DNA of 64,000 bases from an uncultured Bacteroidia bacterium (GTDB lineage Bacteria; Bacteroidota; Bacteroidia; Bacteroidales; F082). Below, in pieces: positions 1 to 10,189 of the stretch. The notes beneath the pieces were generated by a model that was not told the DNA's origin, made no database searches, and saw only the letters and a program-made list of their open reading frames with translations. The stretch spans positions 25,705 through 89,704 of the forward strand of contig CACYHX010000030.1 in assembly GCA_902774365.1 (NCBI GenBank), read 5' to 3'. Position 1 is the stretch's first letter. Every line of letters begins with the position of its first letter. A program made the translations under genes and the position numbers.

Positions 1-469
1 TGGCGTAATCACCGTTGGCGATTTCGATGCCCGTGAATCCGGCGTTTACATCATTGAAAGCAAAAGTGATCTTCTCGCCAATGCCATAACCGTCGACGCC
101 TTCCGCCCACGATGTCTGGTAGTCTTCATCGTAGAGGTTTTTCTCGTCGTAGTTGACATTACCCTGCGCGGCAAGGCGGCTTGTGGCAAAGATGTTTGAG
201 GTGGGATAACAGTCCTGCGGGCTGTCGTAGCCGTCTTCATCCTCCTCCTCGTCTTCGCCGTCGTAGGCTTTGCCGAGTTCTTGAGCGGTCATTATTTCAT
301 AGACACCGACAGGGTCTATTTCGGTGATTTCCACGTCAGATGTTGTGGCTTCGATTTGTGGCTCGGTGGTTTCGGCGCTTTCTTGTGCAGCGTTTTTGTT
401 GGCGGAACCTCCACAGGCTACGCAAATCAATGCTATTACAAAGAACAACAGATAGATGGCTTTTTTCAT
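1..469 (-). CDS. Lipoprotein with NADase-type glycan-binding-like domain (partial)
   Basis: The frame opens at the ATG complementary to 467-469 and runs off the left edge, so the C-terminus is missing. The product starts with a basic and hydrophobic signal sequence ending in a lipobox-like ICVAC (Cys at residue 19), followed by an acidic low-complexity linker (EDEEEDEDG). The last ~60 visible residues have the pattern TSNIFATSRLA...YDEDYQTSWAEG...GYGIGEKITFAF, which resembles the discoidin-like NADase-type glycan-binding domain found in many Bacteroidetes surface proteins. I infer an outer-membrane lipoprotein that binds carbohydrate. The domain call rests on pattern recall only. It lies downstream of glyQS on the same strand, 27 nt away, and could be co-transcribed. 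Confidence 0.7.
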   Translation of the reverse strand, partial: MKKAIYLLFFVIALICVACGGSANKNAAQESAETTEPQIEATTSDVEITEIDPVGVYEIMTAQELGKAYDGEDEEEDEDGYDSPQDCYPTSNIFATSRLAAQGNVNYDEKNLYDEDYQTSWAEGVDGYGIGEKITFAFNDVNAGFTGIEIANGDYA

Positions 470-496
470 AGTTGGATTGATTTGTAAGTGTTGTTA

Positions 497-1929
497 TTAC
501 TTTTTCGGCTTCAATTCGTCGAAAATCATGCTGCGCAGGTTGTCGATCGGTACGCGCACCTGTTGCATCGTGTCGCGGTCGCGCACGGTGACGCAGTTGT
601 CGACCAAGGTGTCGTTGTCCACCGTGACGCACATCGGCGTGCCGATGGCATCCTGTCTACGGTAGCGCTTGCCGATGGAGTCTTTCTCCTCGTATTGGCA
701 CATGAAGTCGGACTTCAGCGAGTCGATGATCTCGCGGGCCTTCTCAGGCAGACCGTCTTTCTTGACCAACGGCAGCACGGCGACTTTGTAAGGTGCCAAA
801 ATGGCCGGCAGTTTCAACACCACGCGCTCCGAGCCGTCTTCCAGCTTCTCCTCGGTGAAGGCATTGCTGAACATGGCGAGGAACATGCGGTCGAGGCCGA
901 TGGAGGTCTCGATGACGTAAGGCGTGTAGCTCTCGTTGGTGTCGGGGTCGAAGTACTGGAGTTTCTTGCCCGAGTATTTGGCATGGGCCGAGAGGTCGAA
1001 GTCGGTGCGGCTGTGGATGCCTTCCAGCTCCTTGAAGCCGAAGGGGAAGTCGAACTCGATGTCGGTGGCAGCGTTGGCGTAGTGGGCCAGCTTCTCGTGG
1101 TCGTGGAAGCGGTATTTCTCGGCGGGCAGACCCAGCGAGAGGTGCCAAGCGAGGCGTTCCTGTTTCCAGTGTTGGAACCATTCGAGCTCCGTACCAGGGC
1201 GTACGAAGAACTGCATCTCCATCTGCTCGAACTCGCGCATGCGGAAGATGAACTGACGGGCCACAATCTCGTTACGGAAGGCCTTACCGGTCTGGGCGAT
1301 GCCGAACGGGATCTTCATTCGGCCGGTCTTCTGCACGTTGAGGTAGTTGACGAAGATGCCCTGTGCCGTCTCGGGACGCAGGTAGATGGTGTCGGAGCCG
1401 TCGGCCACGCTACCCATCTTGGTGGCAAACATCAGGTTGAACTGACGCACGTCGGTCCAGTTGCGAGTGCCGCTGATGGGGCAGACGATTTCCAAGTCGA
1501 GGATGAGTTGTTTGATGGCGTCGAGGTCGTTACGCTCCATGGCGCCATAGAGGCGGTGGCTGATTTCCTCGATTTTGGCCTTGTGTTCCAGCACGCGTGG
1601 GTTGGTGGTCACAAACTGTTCCTCGTTGAAGGCGTCACCGAAGCGCTTGCGGGCTTTCTCCACCTCTTTATTAATCTTCTCTTCGATTTTGGCCATGTAG
1701 TCTTCGACGAGCACATCGGCGCGGTAGCGTTTCTTGCTGTCGCGGTTGTCGATAAGCGGGTCGTTGAAGGCGTCGACGTGGCCCGAGGCCTTCCAGGTGG
1801 TGGGGTGCATGAAGATGGCGGCGTCGATGCCGACGATGTTCTCGTGCATCTGCTCTCGCTCGAAGGGAAGATGAAACCATATTCCTTGGCATGAGCGGTT
1901 ATCTTCTTAAAGAAATCTTCTTGATTCAT
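497..1929 (-). pseudogene. glyQS: Glycyl-tRNA synthetase (class II, single-chain), broken by an internal deletion with frameshift
   Basis: Charges tRNA-Gly with glycine in the cytoplasm. The start at 1929 (MNQEDFFKK) gives the family N-terminus for 25 codons up to FPSSE (to 1855). The reading then continues in another frame from 1849 (MHENIVGIDAAIFMHPTTWK) to the stop at 497. Family members normally have about 32 residues between these blocks, the motif 1 stretch around YDYGQNG. Here only 5 nt separate them, so roughly 91 nt are absent, and the total length (1433 nt) is not a multiple of three. The rest looks intact: the PISGTRNWTDVRQFNLMF block, motif 2 region (RPETAQGIFVNF-like, FRNEI), motif 3 (SIGLDRM) and the anticodon-binding C-terminal domain. 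An essential enzyme in this state suggests an assembly error, or a second copy elsewhere. A -7 element TATTTTTG lies at 1953-1960. Confidence 0.88.
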
Positions 1930-1952
1930 AGTGCATGATTTAAATTTGAGCG

Positions 1953-1960
1953 CAAAAATA
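1953..1960 (-). promoter_or_regulatory. -7 promoter element of glyQS
   Basis: TATTTTTG on the minus strand matches the Bacteroidetes -7 consensus TAnnTTTG and ends 24 nt before the glyQS ATG. It is divergent from the promoter at 2014-2021. Confidence 0.6.
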
Positions 1961-2013
1961 CGTTTTTTTGATGTTGAAAGCGGCAAAAGACGTCAAATAA
2001 TGGGGAAAATGTC

Positions 2014-2021
2014 TACTTTTG
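2014..2021 (+). promoter_or_regulatory. -7 promoter element of the L,D-transpeptidase gene
   Basis: TACTTTTG. It excludes a translation start at 2019, which would lie inside the element, and favours the ATGs at 2040 or 2052. Confidence 0.6.
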
Positions 2022-2039
2022 CAGGAAATAATGGCTCAA

Positions 2040-2663
2040 ATGAAGGGAAAGATGAACATACTTTATATTTTGGCGGCTTTCTTCGCCATGTACTCATGCG
2101 GCTCGGGCAACGCGACCGAAACCGTTGAACCCGTTAATGAAACGATAGAGATGCAACAAGATACGGTGGAAGTGGTCGCCGCCGACACCGCGACCATCTA
2201 TTCCGATGTCGTGAGCCAAAAGAATTGTTTCATCCTCATTTCGAAACCAGAATACCGCTTGTATGTCTGCGAGGTGGTGGATGGCGACACGGTGAAACGT
2301 GCCCATTTCCCCGTCTGCGTGGGCAAAGCCAAGGGCCAGAAGCAGAAGAAAGGCGACATGAAGACCCCGGAGTGTACGGTTGAGAATCCGTTTACCATCA
2401 CCGAGATTGTGGATGCCTCCAATTGGCATCACGACTTTGGCGACGGCCGTGGTAGCATCCTTTCCTACGGCCATTGGTTCATGCGCCTCAAGACGCCAGG
2501 CCATTCGGGTATCGGCATCCATGGCAGCACCAACAACGAAAGCTCGGTGCCAGGACGTGGCAGCGAGGGTTGCATCCGTCTGCGCGACAATGACTTGATT
2601 CAGCTGAAAGAGAAATATGCCTTCGTCGGGATGCGGGTGGTCATCCTGCCCGACGAGGAATGA
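2040..2663 (+). CDS. L,D-transpeptidase family (YkuD domain) lipoprotein
   Basis: Predicted to form or edit 3-3 peptidoglycan cross-links, or to attach proteins to peptidoglycan, in the periplasm. The N-terminus has a short basic region, a hydrophobic stretch and a lipobox-like AMYSC, so the protein is probably lipid-anchored. After a Glu/Thr-rich linker, the YkuD fold begins near KNCFILISKPEYRLYV. The catalytic signature is clear: the upstream histidine block IGIHGS followed by GRGSEGCIRL, with the nucleophilic Cys in SxGC(I/V)R. At about 207 residues it is a minimal single-domain member. I chose the ATG at 2040 because the promoter rules out 2019; 2052 (MNILYIL) is equally possible. It is transcribed alone and convergent with the glycosyltransferase gene that ends 5 nt later. 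Confidence 0.85.
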   Translation: MKGKMNILYILAAFFAMYSCGSGNATETVEPVNETIEMQQDTVEVVAADTATIYSDVVSQKNCFILISKPEYRLYVCEVVDGDTVKRAHFPVCVGKAKGQKQKKGDMKTPECTVENPFTITEIVDASNWHHDFGDGRGSILSYGHWFMRLKTPGHSGIGIHGSTNNESSVPGRGSEGCIRLRDNDLIQLKEKYAFVGMRVVILPDEE

Positions 2664-2667
2664 CGGT

Positions 2668-4269
2668 TTATTCAATAGGACAGTAGAACTGCCAGTCGGC
2701 TTGATAAACCCAGTTGTTGGTAGGAGTGCAGACGCTGAAATGTTGGTTGCCTCCAATCTTTTTCAGGCGTGAGAGCAATTCACGGTTTTTGTCGAGATGT
2801 TCAGAGAACTTGCCGTTTTCGATGACGATATAGTCGTAGTCCCAAGAGAGGGCAGTCTCAAGCCATCCCTCTTCGTCCCACATCATCGTATATCCCTTGC
2901 GCCCCATCTGGATGAAAGGGCCGTTTTGTGCATAGCCGTAGAGGCATAGGATCTTGGCGTCGCGCGAGATGCCGAGTGAGTCAAGTACCTTGTCGGCGTC
3001 TTTGAAGCGTTCGTATGAATAAACCCCGTCGTATTCCATGGTGCGCCGCACTTCTTGCATCGTCTTTGCACCTCGAATCCAAAAGATACACAAGACAACG
3101 ACAGCTGTGGCTCCAATGATTCTTGTTGACAGCCGTCTGACTTGGATTTGTCGCAAGAGCAGTGCGACAGCGAAAATGAAGGGCAGGAAGAACGTGTCCA
3201 AGAGATAATAGTCGTGGTAGGGCATCTGCTGCATCATGGCCACGGCAAACAGCAGGCATCCGAAGGTCTCGATGAGCACCAACCACCATAGGGAGAGCGG
3301 GGTAGGGCTGTTGCTGGGTTTAGTGTCGTTGTTCTTGAGGGTCTTCTTTTGAATAAGGGTCACCACCAAGGCTGTTAAACCCAAGGCAGCGACGGCAATA
3401 TATTGAAGCCGCTGGAAGTAATGGTACGTCCATTGATGATAGGTGTCAGCGACGAGTTCCTTGGCGTCTTGCCAGTCTTCGGGCGGCACCAGTTGGCTGA
3501 GGAAAATCGTCCCGTGCAGCTCGCGCAAGTGCCTGTTCCAAAGGAAATAAGCCAAAAACAATGCCGCAGAAACGAGCACGCTGGGCAACTTGTCGAGCAA
3601 AGAGGATTCCTTACGGAAAACGCGGAGCAGCTCAAAGCAGAGGATGGCGATGAGCTCGATGGCGAAGGTGGTGCGCATCAGCATGGCCAGGGTGAGGAAG
3701 GCGATGCTGAGGTGGAACTGCCGGCGAGCCTGGCTTTCGTAATATCTCAGATAGAACCAGAGTCCGATGATGCCCATGGTGAGGGCAGGGATGCTGGGGA
3801 GGAAGCCGTTGCTGTAGTACAAAAACACGGGTGAGCAAAGGGTTAAGAAGCAGACAAACAAGGATCGGGTGAATCTCTTGGTCACGAAAAATGCGATTCG
3901 GTAGACGAACAACAACCCGATGGTGGCCCATAAGAGCGTCCAAAGCCGAAACACCCAAGGCGAGGTGGTGTCGAACAACTTCATCAGGAGGGCGGCGAGG
4001 TATTCGTGGATGGGGAAGTCGGCAGAGGTGATGGTGGTGGCGGAAGGCTCTTGCCACCAGCCTGGGAATTGTTTGTTGTACACCATCGTCTCAGGATGAA
4101 ACAGGTCGAAGCCGTTGTTGATGAAGCCGAGGGCGAGGGCGTAGTGGTCTTGTTCGGCCCAGGCATGGATGTGCACAGGATATTCGTCCATGTATTGGCG
4201 CTGAAGGAAAAACATAGTCAGCCCGATGAGAATCAATGGGATGGGTAGGAAGATCCGTATGCGTTTCAT
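2668..4269 (-). CDS. Polytopic membrane glycosyltransferase-like protein (GT-C/ArnT-PMT fold)
   Basis: A 533-residue integral membrane protein. The start at 4269 (MKRIRIFLPIPLILIG) gives an immediate first membrane helix and lies 11 nt after the preceding gene; the open frame upstream of it is Arg/Pro-rich shadow. The first luminal loop has the acidic pair DEYPVHIHAWAEQDHYA, reminiscent of the Asp-Glu motif of GT-C enzymes that use polyprenyl-phosphate sugars. About ten hydrophobic segments follow, then a soluble C-terminal domain from roughly residue 420 (ISRDAKILCLYGYAQNGPF). Sugar donor and acceptor cannot be read from sequence. It is probably co-transcribed with the Ig-like lipoprotein gene. 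The exact family is uncertain. Confidence 0.7.
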   Translation of the reverse strand: MKRIRIFLPIPLILIGLTMFFLQRQYMDEYPVHIHAWAEQDHYALALGFINNGFDLFHPETMVYNKQFPGWWQEPSATTITSADFPIHEYLAALLMKLFDTTSPWVFRLWTLLWATIGLLFVYRIAFFVTKRFTRSLFVCFLTLCSPVFLYYSNGFLPSIPALTMGIIGLWFYLRYYESQARRQFHLSIAFLTLAMLMRTTFAIELIAILCFELLRVFRKESSLLDKLPSVLVSAALFLAYFLWNRHLRELHGTIFLSQLVPPEDWQDAKELVADTYHQWTYHYFQRLQYIAVAALGLTALVVTLIQKKTLKNNDTKPSNSPTPLSLWWLVLIETFGCLLFAVAMMQQMPYHDYYLLDTFFLPFIFAVALLLRQIQVRRLSTRIIGATAVVVLCIFWIRGAKTMQEVRRTMEYDGVYSYERFKDADKVLDSLGISRDAKILCLYGYAQNGPFIQMGRKGYTMMWDEEGWLETALSWDYDYIVIENGKFSEHLDKNRELLSRLKKIGGNQHFSVCTPTNNWVYQADWQFYCPIE

Positions 4270-4280
4270 GGCTGCATGGC

Positions 4281-5936
4281 TTAGAGTTCCCAAGGATCGG
4301 AAAGGTCGATGTCCCAGCCGGCTTTCAGGTCGAGGACGTCTATGTAGTCGATGATGGTCTCGGGAAGGGTGTGGTGGTGGTAGTTGCCCGTGCTCCACTT
4401 GCCGTTGCCGTCGGCGTCAAGGATGGCGCGAAGCTTGTATTTGGCAGGCATGAGGTAGTCGAACATCACCTCGCTGTTTTTTGTAATCACCTGTTCTTTA
4501 ACCACTTTACCGCTCTCGTTGGTGAGTTGCACCACGACTTGTTTCATGCCTTTGGGCGGCATCACGGTGATGTAGATGTTGCCATATTCATCGTCGTTCA
4601 CCACATGGAAGTCCAGCTTGATGGCTTCGTTGGTGCGGTTGCGGATGCCGAAGAACACCGAGTCGGGGATTTCGATGTGGTAACTCACATCGTCGGCGAC
4701 GGGGTTGACGAGGCGGTATTTCATGCCTTGTTCGTCGGCAGGCTCGAAGGCGAGGGTGTCGTAGAAGACAAGGGTGTCGCACTTGAAGACGGCCGAGTCG
4801 CGCATGGCATAGCGCACGATAGGCTCGGAGAAGGTCAAGGTCAAGGTGTCGTCGTGAACCAAGGCGCCGCGTCCGATGAGGTTGTTCTTGACCTTCAGTG
4901 GCTCGGTTTTTTTGTTTCTGCCCTTTTTGTCCTTGAATTTCAGGCTGTAGCGCGATGAGTCATTGATGACAGTGTCGTATTTCACCTGTACCCACAGGCT
5001 GTCCTTGACATTGGGCGTGAAGTACCACCAAACGGTGTCGTAGGCGGCGGAGTGTGTCGTGACGAGGTTGAAGGTGTCGGGCAGCATCTCGGGTGTCATG
5101 ATGACGGCGTCTTTGGCGGGATGGCGAAACACGAAGCGCAACAGGCCTTCTTCGATGAGCTTCTTTTCCAAAAGCACCTGGGTGGAGTCCACCTCGGTGA
5201 ACATACGCAAGGTGATGGGTTTTAATGTTGAGTCGGAAGGTGAGACCAGCATGTCGTGAAAAGCGGATGCCTCGTTGGCCAGGTCGAAATAGAGATTGGC
5301 GTTGGCGTCCTTGAGGGCGAAGACGCGGTAGCTCTTGTCGGCCAGCCCGTTGAGGCTGAATTGGCCTTCCTTGTCGGTTTTGCTGATGTAGTTGGGTGCC
5401 GTGGTCATCGGTAGCGAGTCGAGGTTGTCGCGGTCGGCGGCATAGAGGCCGACATAGACATTCTCAATGGGTTTCATGGTCTCCGCGTCGACCACCTTGC
5501 CTGTGATGCTGAGGGTGTCGATATGGTCGCCCGTCGAGAAGCTGTAGACATAGTCCGTGAAAGGGTTGCCCTCGTGCAGGTCCTTGATGGCTGCGCCGAA
5601 GTTGATGGTGTAGGTGGTGTTGGGCACCAAGTCCTCCTTGAACTTGACGACGACGGTCTTGTTTTTCAGCTTGATGTCGAGTTTTTCCTTCAACGGCGGC
5701 GAAATCATCACGTTTTGGTTGGCGTTTTCAAGGGTGATGAATTCATCGAAGGTGATTTCTATCTTCTTGCCGATGAAGTGAGTGCTTTGGTTTTCGGGCA
5801 CGGCGGCCACCACTACTGGCGGCGTGGTGTCCTTGGGACCGCCCGTAGGCGCCACGGCGTTGGCGCAACGCTGGGCGAGGAAGGCCACTAGCAACAATCC
5901 AAGGCAGAAAAATAGGTGTTTTTGTTTAGAAATCAT
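4281..5936 (-). CDS. Ig-like domain outer-membrane lipoprotein (SbsA/Big_5 type)
   Basis: A 551-residue lipoprotein. The hydrophobic N-terminus ends in the lipobox LAQRC (Cys about residue 24). It is followed by PTGGPKDTTPP, a hallmark of the conserved Bacteroidetes lipoprotein family with an N-terminal SbsA-type Ig domain (about residues 35-135: FDEFITL, NTTYTINFG, YVYSFSTGD). A carboxypeptidase-regulatory-like beta domain follows (GKVVDAETMKPIENVYVGLY, about 145-235), then beta-rich Ig-like segments to the C-terminus. Role unknown; probably surface or periplasmic structure. The -7 element at 5941-5948 is only 4 nt before the ATG, and no other Met precedes the lipobox Cys, so the mRNA may be leaderless. 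Confidence 0.8.
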   Translation of the reverse strand: MISKQKHLFFCLGLLLVAFLAQRCANAVAPTGGPKDTTPPVVVAAVPENQSTHFIGKKIEITFDEFITLENANQNVMISPPLKEKLDIKLKNKTVVVKFKEDLVPNTTYTINFGAAIKDLHEGNPFTDYVYSFSTGDHIDTLSITGKVVDAETMKPIENVYVGLYAADRDNLDSLPMTTAPNYISKTDKEGQFSLNGLADKSYRVFALKDANANLYFDLANEASAFHDMLVSPSDSTLKPITLRMFTEVDSTQVLLEKKLIEEGLLRFVFRHPAKDAVIMTPEMLPDTFNLVTTHSAAYDTVWWYFTPNVKDSLWVQVKYDTVINDSSRYSLKFKDKKGRNKKTEPLKVKNNLIGRGALVHDDTLTLTFSEPIVRYAMRDSAVFKCDTLVFYDTLAFEPADEQGMKYRLVNPVADDVSYHIEIPDSVFFGIRNRTNEAIKLDFHVVNDDEYGNIYITVMPPKGMKQVVVQLTNESGKVVKEQVITKNSEVMFDYLMPAKYKLRAILDADGNGKWSTGNYHHHTLPETIIDYIDVLDLKAGWDIDLSDPWEL

Positions 5937-5940
5937 GGTG

Positions 5941-5948
5941 CAAAATTA
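5941..5948 (-). promoter_or_regulatory. -7 element very close to the start of the Ig-like lipoprotein gene
   Basis: TAATTTTG on the minus strand, 4 nt upstream of the ATG at 5936. With the usual spacing, transcription would begin at or next to the start codon. Confidence 0.5.
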
Positions 5949-5979
5949 GTCATTTTTATTGTAATTTCAGAAAAAGTAT

Positions 5980-5987
5980 TATTTTTG
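5980..5987 (+). promoter_or_regulatory. -7 element of hicAB
   Basis: TATTTTTG, 21 nt upstream of the hicA ATG at 6009. This fixes the hicA start and rules out longer N-terminal extensions. Confidence 0.55.
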
Positions 5988-6008
5988 CAACCGAAAAATA
6001 GTTGCAAT

Positions 6009-6266
6009 ATGACCAAAAAGGAAAAACTAATTGAAAGGATGCGCCATTTACCCAAAGATTTTACTTTTGCGGAATTGGAAACCATTCTCTTTCAACTTGG
6101 TTTTGAGAAGGATGACAAAGGGAAAACATCGGGATCAAGAATAAGATTTTATAACAAAGACAAGCAAATGCAGTATTTGGCACACAAGCCGCACCCATCA
6201 AATATTATCAAGGAAAAAGCATTAAAAGACATCGTGAATTATCTTACAGAAAACAAACTCATATAA
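6009..6266 (+). CDS. hicA: HicA-family toxin (mRNA interferase-like)
   Basis: An 85-residue protein with the compact dsRBD-like HicA layout: KLIERMRHLPKDFTFAELETIL, then LGF......GSRIRFYN and LAHKPHPSN, where the catalytic His of HicA toxins sits. HicA toxins cleave mRNA and are held inactive by HicB. It is translated from the first ATG after its promoter. Only 2 nt separate it from the downstream hicB, giving the classic toxin-first hicAB order. Its slightly lower GC than neighbouring housekeeping genes fits mobile toxin-antitoxin modules. Confidence 0.85.
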   Translation: MTKKEKLIERMRHLPKDFTFAELETILFQLGFEKDDKGKTSGSRIRFYNKDKQMQYLAHKPHPSNIIKEKALKDIVNYLTENKLI

Positions 6267-6268
6267 TA

Positions 6269-6604
6269 ATGGATACACTGAAATATAAAGGATTTATCGG
6301 AAGCATCGAAGCCGAATTGGACGATGACACGCTTTATGGAAAAGTTCTCGGTTTAGACAAAGGCACTTTGGTGACATACGAAGGCAAGACCCTTTCTGAG
6401 CTGAAAGAAGATTTTATTAATGCTGTGGAAGACTACATTGCCTCTTGCAAGGAAAAAGGATTGCCATTGCATAAGTCATACACTGGCAGTTTCAATATCC
6501 GCATCCCAATCGAACTCCATGCAAAAGCTGCAGCCAAGGCTCAAGAAGAAGGCATTTCTCTTAATGCTTTCGTAAAAGAAAGTTTAATGCAAGCGGTGAT
6601 TTAA
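6269..6604 (+). CDS. hicB: HicB-family antitoxin
   Basis: A 111-residue partner of HicA. The N-terminal half is the HicB RNase H-like fold (YKGFIGSIEAELDDDTLYGKVLGL and TYEGKTLSELKEDFINAVEDYI). The C-terminal ~40 residues (SGSFNIRIPIELHAKAAAKAQEEGISLNAFVKESL, written here as its two blocks TGSFNIRIPIELH and EGISLNAFVKESL) form a ribbon-helix-helix DNA-binding domain, so the pair probably autoregulates the promoter at 5980-5987. It ends 51 nt before glnS, which has its own promoter. Confidence 0.85.
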   Translation: MDTLKYKGFIGSIEAELDDDTLYGKVLGLDKGTLVTYEGKTLSELKEDFINAVEDYIASCKEKGLPLHKSYTGSFNIRIPIELHAKAAAKAQEEGISLNAFVKESLMQAVI

Positions 6605-6621
6605 TCTATACAACATTTTAC

Positions 6622-6629
6622 TATTTTTG
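6622..6629 (+). promoter_or_regulatory. -7 element of glnS
   Basis: TATTTTTG, 26 nt upstream of the glnS ATG. Confidence 0.55.
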
Positions 6630-6655
6630 CATTTTAATACAAACTCAATTGACTT

Positions 6656-8401
<1,746 letters not shown>

Positions 8402-8428
8402 TTTGTAATCATCTTGAATTCATTGTTT

Positions 8429-8466
8429 TGTGGAGACGGAGTGCACACCGTCTCCACATCTTTTTT
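8429..8466 (+). terminator. Intrinsic terminator of glnS built from a palindromic repeat
   Basis: A perfect 11-bp stem, TGTGGAGACGG (8429-8439) with CCGTCTCCACA (8448-8458), loop of 8, then TCTTTTTT. The outer arms GTGGAGACG/CGTCTCCAC are those of the dispersed palindromes at 10949, 18576, 47599 and 54431, with a different core. Confidence 0.75.
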
Positions 8467-8487
8467 GTCCAGTTCGGACAATAATCG

Positions 8488-8495
8488 TACATTTG
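8488..8495 (+). promoter_or_regulatory. -7 element of the ostA-like gene
   Basis: TACATTTG, 17 nt before the ATG at 8513. It rules out the longer open frame that begins at 8414. Confidence 0.55.
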
Positions 8496-8512
8496 CACGT
8501 TATTTCATCACG

Positions 8513-10171
8513 ATGAAAGCCAAATTGTTGCTCATAGTGTCTGTTTTCTTCTTGTTGTCGCAAGTCGTTGTGGCACAGGAACAGGACACTGTGCAACGCA
8601 AGAAAACGCGCATCCATATCGAGCATTACGACGTGGCTACCTACTCAAAAAGCATGGGTGACATGCAGCGGCTCATCGGCCATGTGAAGATGCGCCACGA
8701 CTCGGCTTATTTCTTCTGCGACTCGGCTTATTTCTTCCAGAAGACCAACAGCTTCAAGGCTTTTCAGAATGTCCACATCATCGTTAACGACAGCGTGGAG
8801 GTCTTCAGCGACTTGCTGGACTATGACGGCAACACCCGCTTTGCCGAGTTCTTCGACAACGTGAAGCTCATGGATGACTCCACGACATTGCTCACAGAAT
8901 ACCTCACCTACGACCGTAACCTGCATCTGGCCTGTTATCCTGATAGTGCAACCACCTATCGCGGCGACAAGACCTTGATCAGTTGCATCGGCTATTACCG
9001 CGACAACATCAAGGAGTTTTCGTTCTTTGAGAATGTGGAGGTCCTCAGCCCCAAATACCAGATGTACACTGATACCTTATATTATAATACGGACATTGAA
9101 AAGATGTGGTTTGAGGGGCCGACGACCATTCTTGACAAGGAAAACACCCTTGAAGGTCGGCATGGCTATTATCTTGTGGATGAAGATGTTGCATTTTTGG
9201 ACAAACGGCCATTGATGTACAACGAGACGCAACGGATGCAGTCGGATTCGATTTATTACAACCGCGATGTCGGTTTGGCGAAGGCCTTCGACCACGTGGA
9301 CATGATTGACACTTCGTATAAAATTGTCATGCGAGGCAACTACTTTGAGATGTGGGAGGACAGCGGCTTCAGCTTTGCCACCGACAGCGCATACGCCATC
9401 AGCTACGAAGGCGGCGACTCGTTATATATCCACGGCGACACGTTGTTCGTGCATATTGACAAGGAAAAGGAAGAGGTCGAAAAACTCATCGCCCGCCGTA
9501 ACGTGCGTTTCTTCAAGAGCGACATGCAAGGCAAATGCGACACCTTGACCTACCTTATGGCCGACTCCACCATCAGGATGCGCGTGGCCCCTATCCTTTG
9601 GGCAGAGGACAGTCAGTTGAGTGGCATCGACATCGACATCAAGCTCAAAGACCAGAAAGTGGAGTGGGTATTGCAGAAGGGCAACGCCTTTATCATCTCG
9701 CAGGACACGATCGAGGGCTTCAACCAAATCAAGGGCGCCGACATCACTTCGAGGTTCAGGGATGGCAACATCCACCGTGTCAATGTGGATGGCACCAAGG
9801 CCGAAACCATCTATTGGATTCGCGACAACGACGGCTCGCTTATTGGCATCGACGTGTCAGATTCGGAGACCATGGCTATCGAGATTGAAAACCAAAGCGT
9901 TTCCATTATCAAGTCGTTCAAGGACATCCATGAGACGATGTATCCCGAAGAGGACCTGAAAGAAAGTGACCGTTACCTCTCGGGCTTCAAGTGGCACGAC
10001 GAGGCGCGTCCCACCGACAAGGACGACATCTTCCGCCGCATTGAGGCCGAGATGCCTCAAGCTGAGGTCACGCCACAGGAGGCTCCAACAGAATCGGTAG
10101 CCGAAGAGGAAGTCCAGGAAGAACAGCCGAAACGGCACAGGAAAAGAAAGAATCTTGAAAACAACGATTAA
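8513..10171 (+). CDS. OstA/LptA-like periplasmic protein
   Basis: A 552-residue exported protein. The signal peptide MKAKLLLIVSVFFLLSQ...VAQ is followed by a long series of short beta-strand repeats with the OstA_N character (VKMRHDSAYFFCDSAYFF, VFSDLLDYDGNTRFAEFFDNV, MYTDTLYYNTD, MQSDSIYYNRD). This is the jelly-roll repeat shared by LptA, LptC and LptD, so the protein probably takes part in moving LPS across the periplasm. A charged C-terminal tail (EEEVQEEQPKRHRKRKN) lies outside the fold. Such long OstA-like proteins are typical of Bacteroidetes. gpmA follows after 18 nt and is probably co-transcribed, though the pairing has no obvious functional logic. Confidence 0.85.
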   Translation: MKAKLLLIVSVFFLLSQVVVAQEQDTVQRKKTRIHIEHYDVATYSKSMGDMQRLIGHVKMRHDSAYFFCDSAYFFQKTNSFKAFQNVHIIVNDSVEVFSDLLDYDGNTRFAEFFDNVKLMDDSTTLLTEYLTYDRNLHLACYPDSATTYRGDKTLISCIGYYRDNIKEFSFFENVEVLSPKYQMYTDTLYYNTDIEKMWFEGPTTILDKENTLEGRHGYYLVDEDVAFLDKRPLMYNETQRMQSDSIYYNRDVGLAKAFDHVDMIDTSYKIVMRGNYFEMWEDSGFSFATDSAYAISYEGGDSLYIHGDTLFVHIDKEKEEVEKLIARRNVRFFKSDMQGKCDTLTYLMADSTIRMRVAPILWAEDSQLSGIDIDIKLKDQKVEWVLQKGNAFIISQDTIEGFNQIKGADITSRFRDGNIHRVNVDGTKAETIYWIRDNDGSLIGIDVSDSETMAIEIENQSVSIIKSFKDIHETMYPEEDLKESDRYLSGFKWHDEARPTDKDDIFRRIEAEMPQAEVTPQEAPTESVAEEEVQEEQPKRHRKRKNLENND

Positions 10172-10189
10172 ACAATAAACAAATCAACA

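Noticed and set aside
488-1894. Long open frame on the plus strand opposite glyQS
   Set aside because: Its composition mirrors the codon pattern of the real gene on the other strand (Val/His/Leu-rich), and it has no promoter or recognisable domain.
497-1929. Programmed frameshift or translational bypass in glyQS
   Set aside because: Neither can supply the roughly 32 residues missing from the gene; no slippery site or take-off/landing codon pair is evident.
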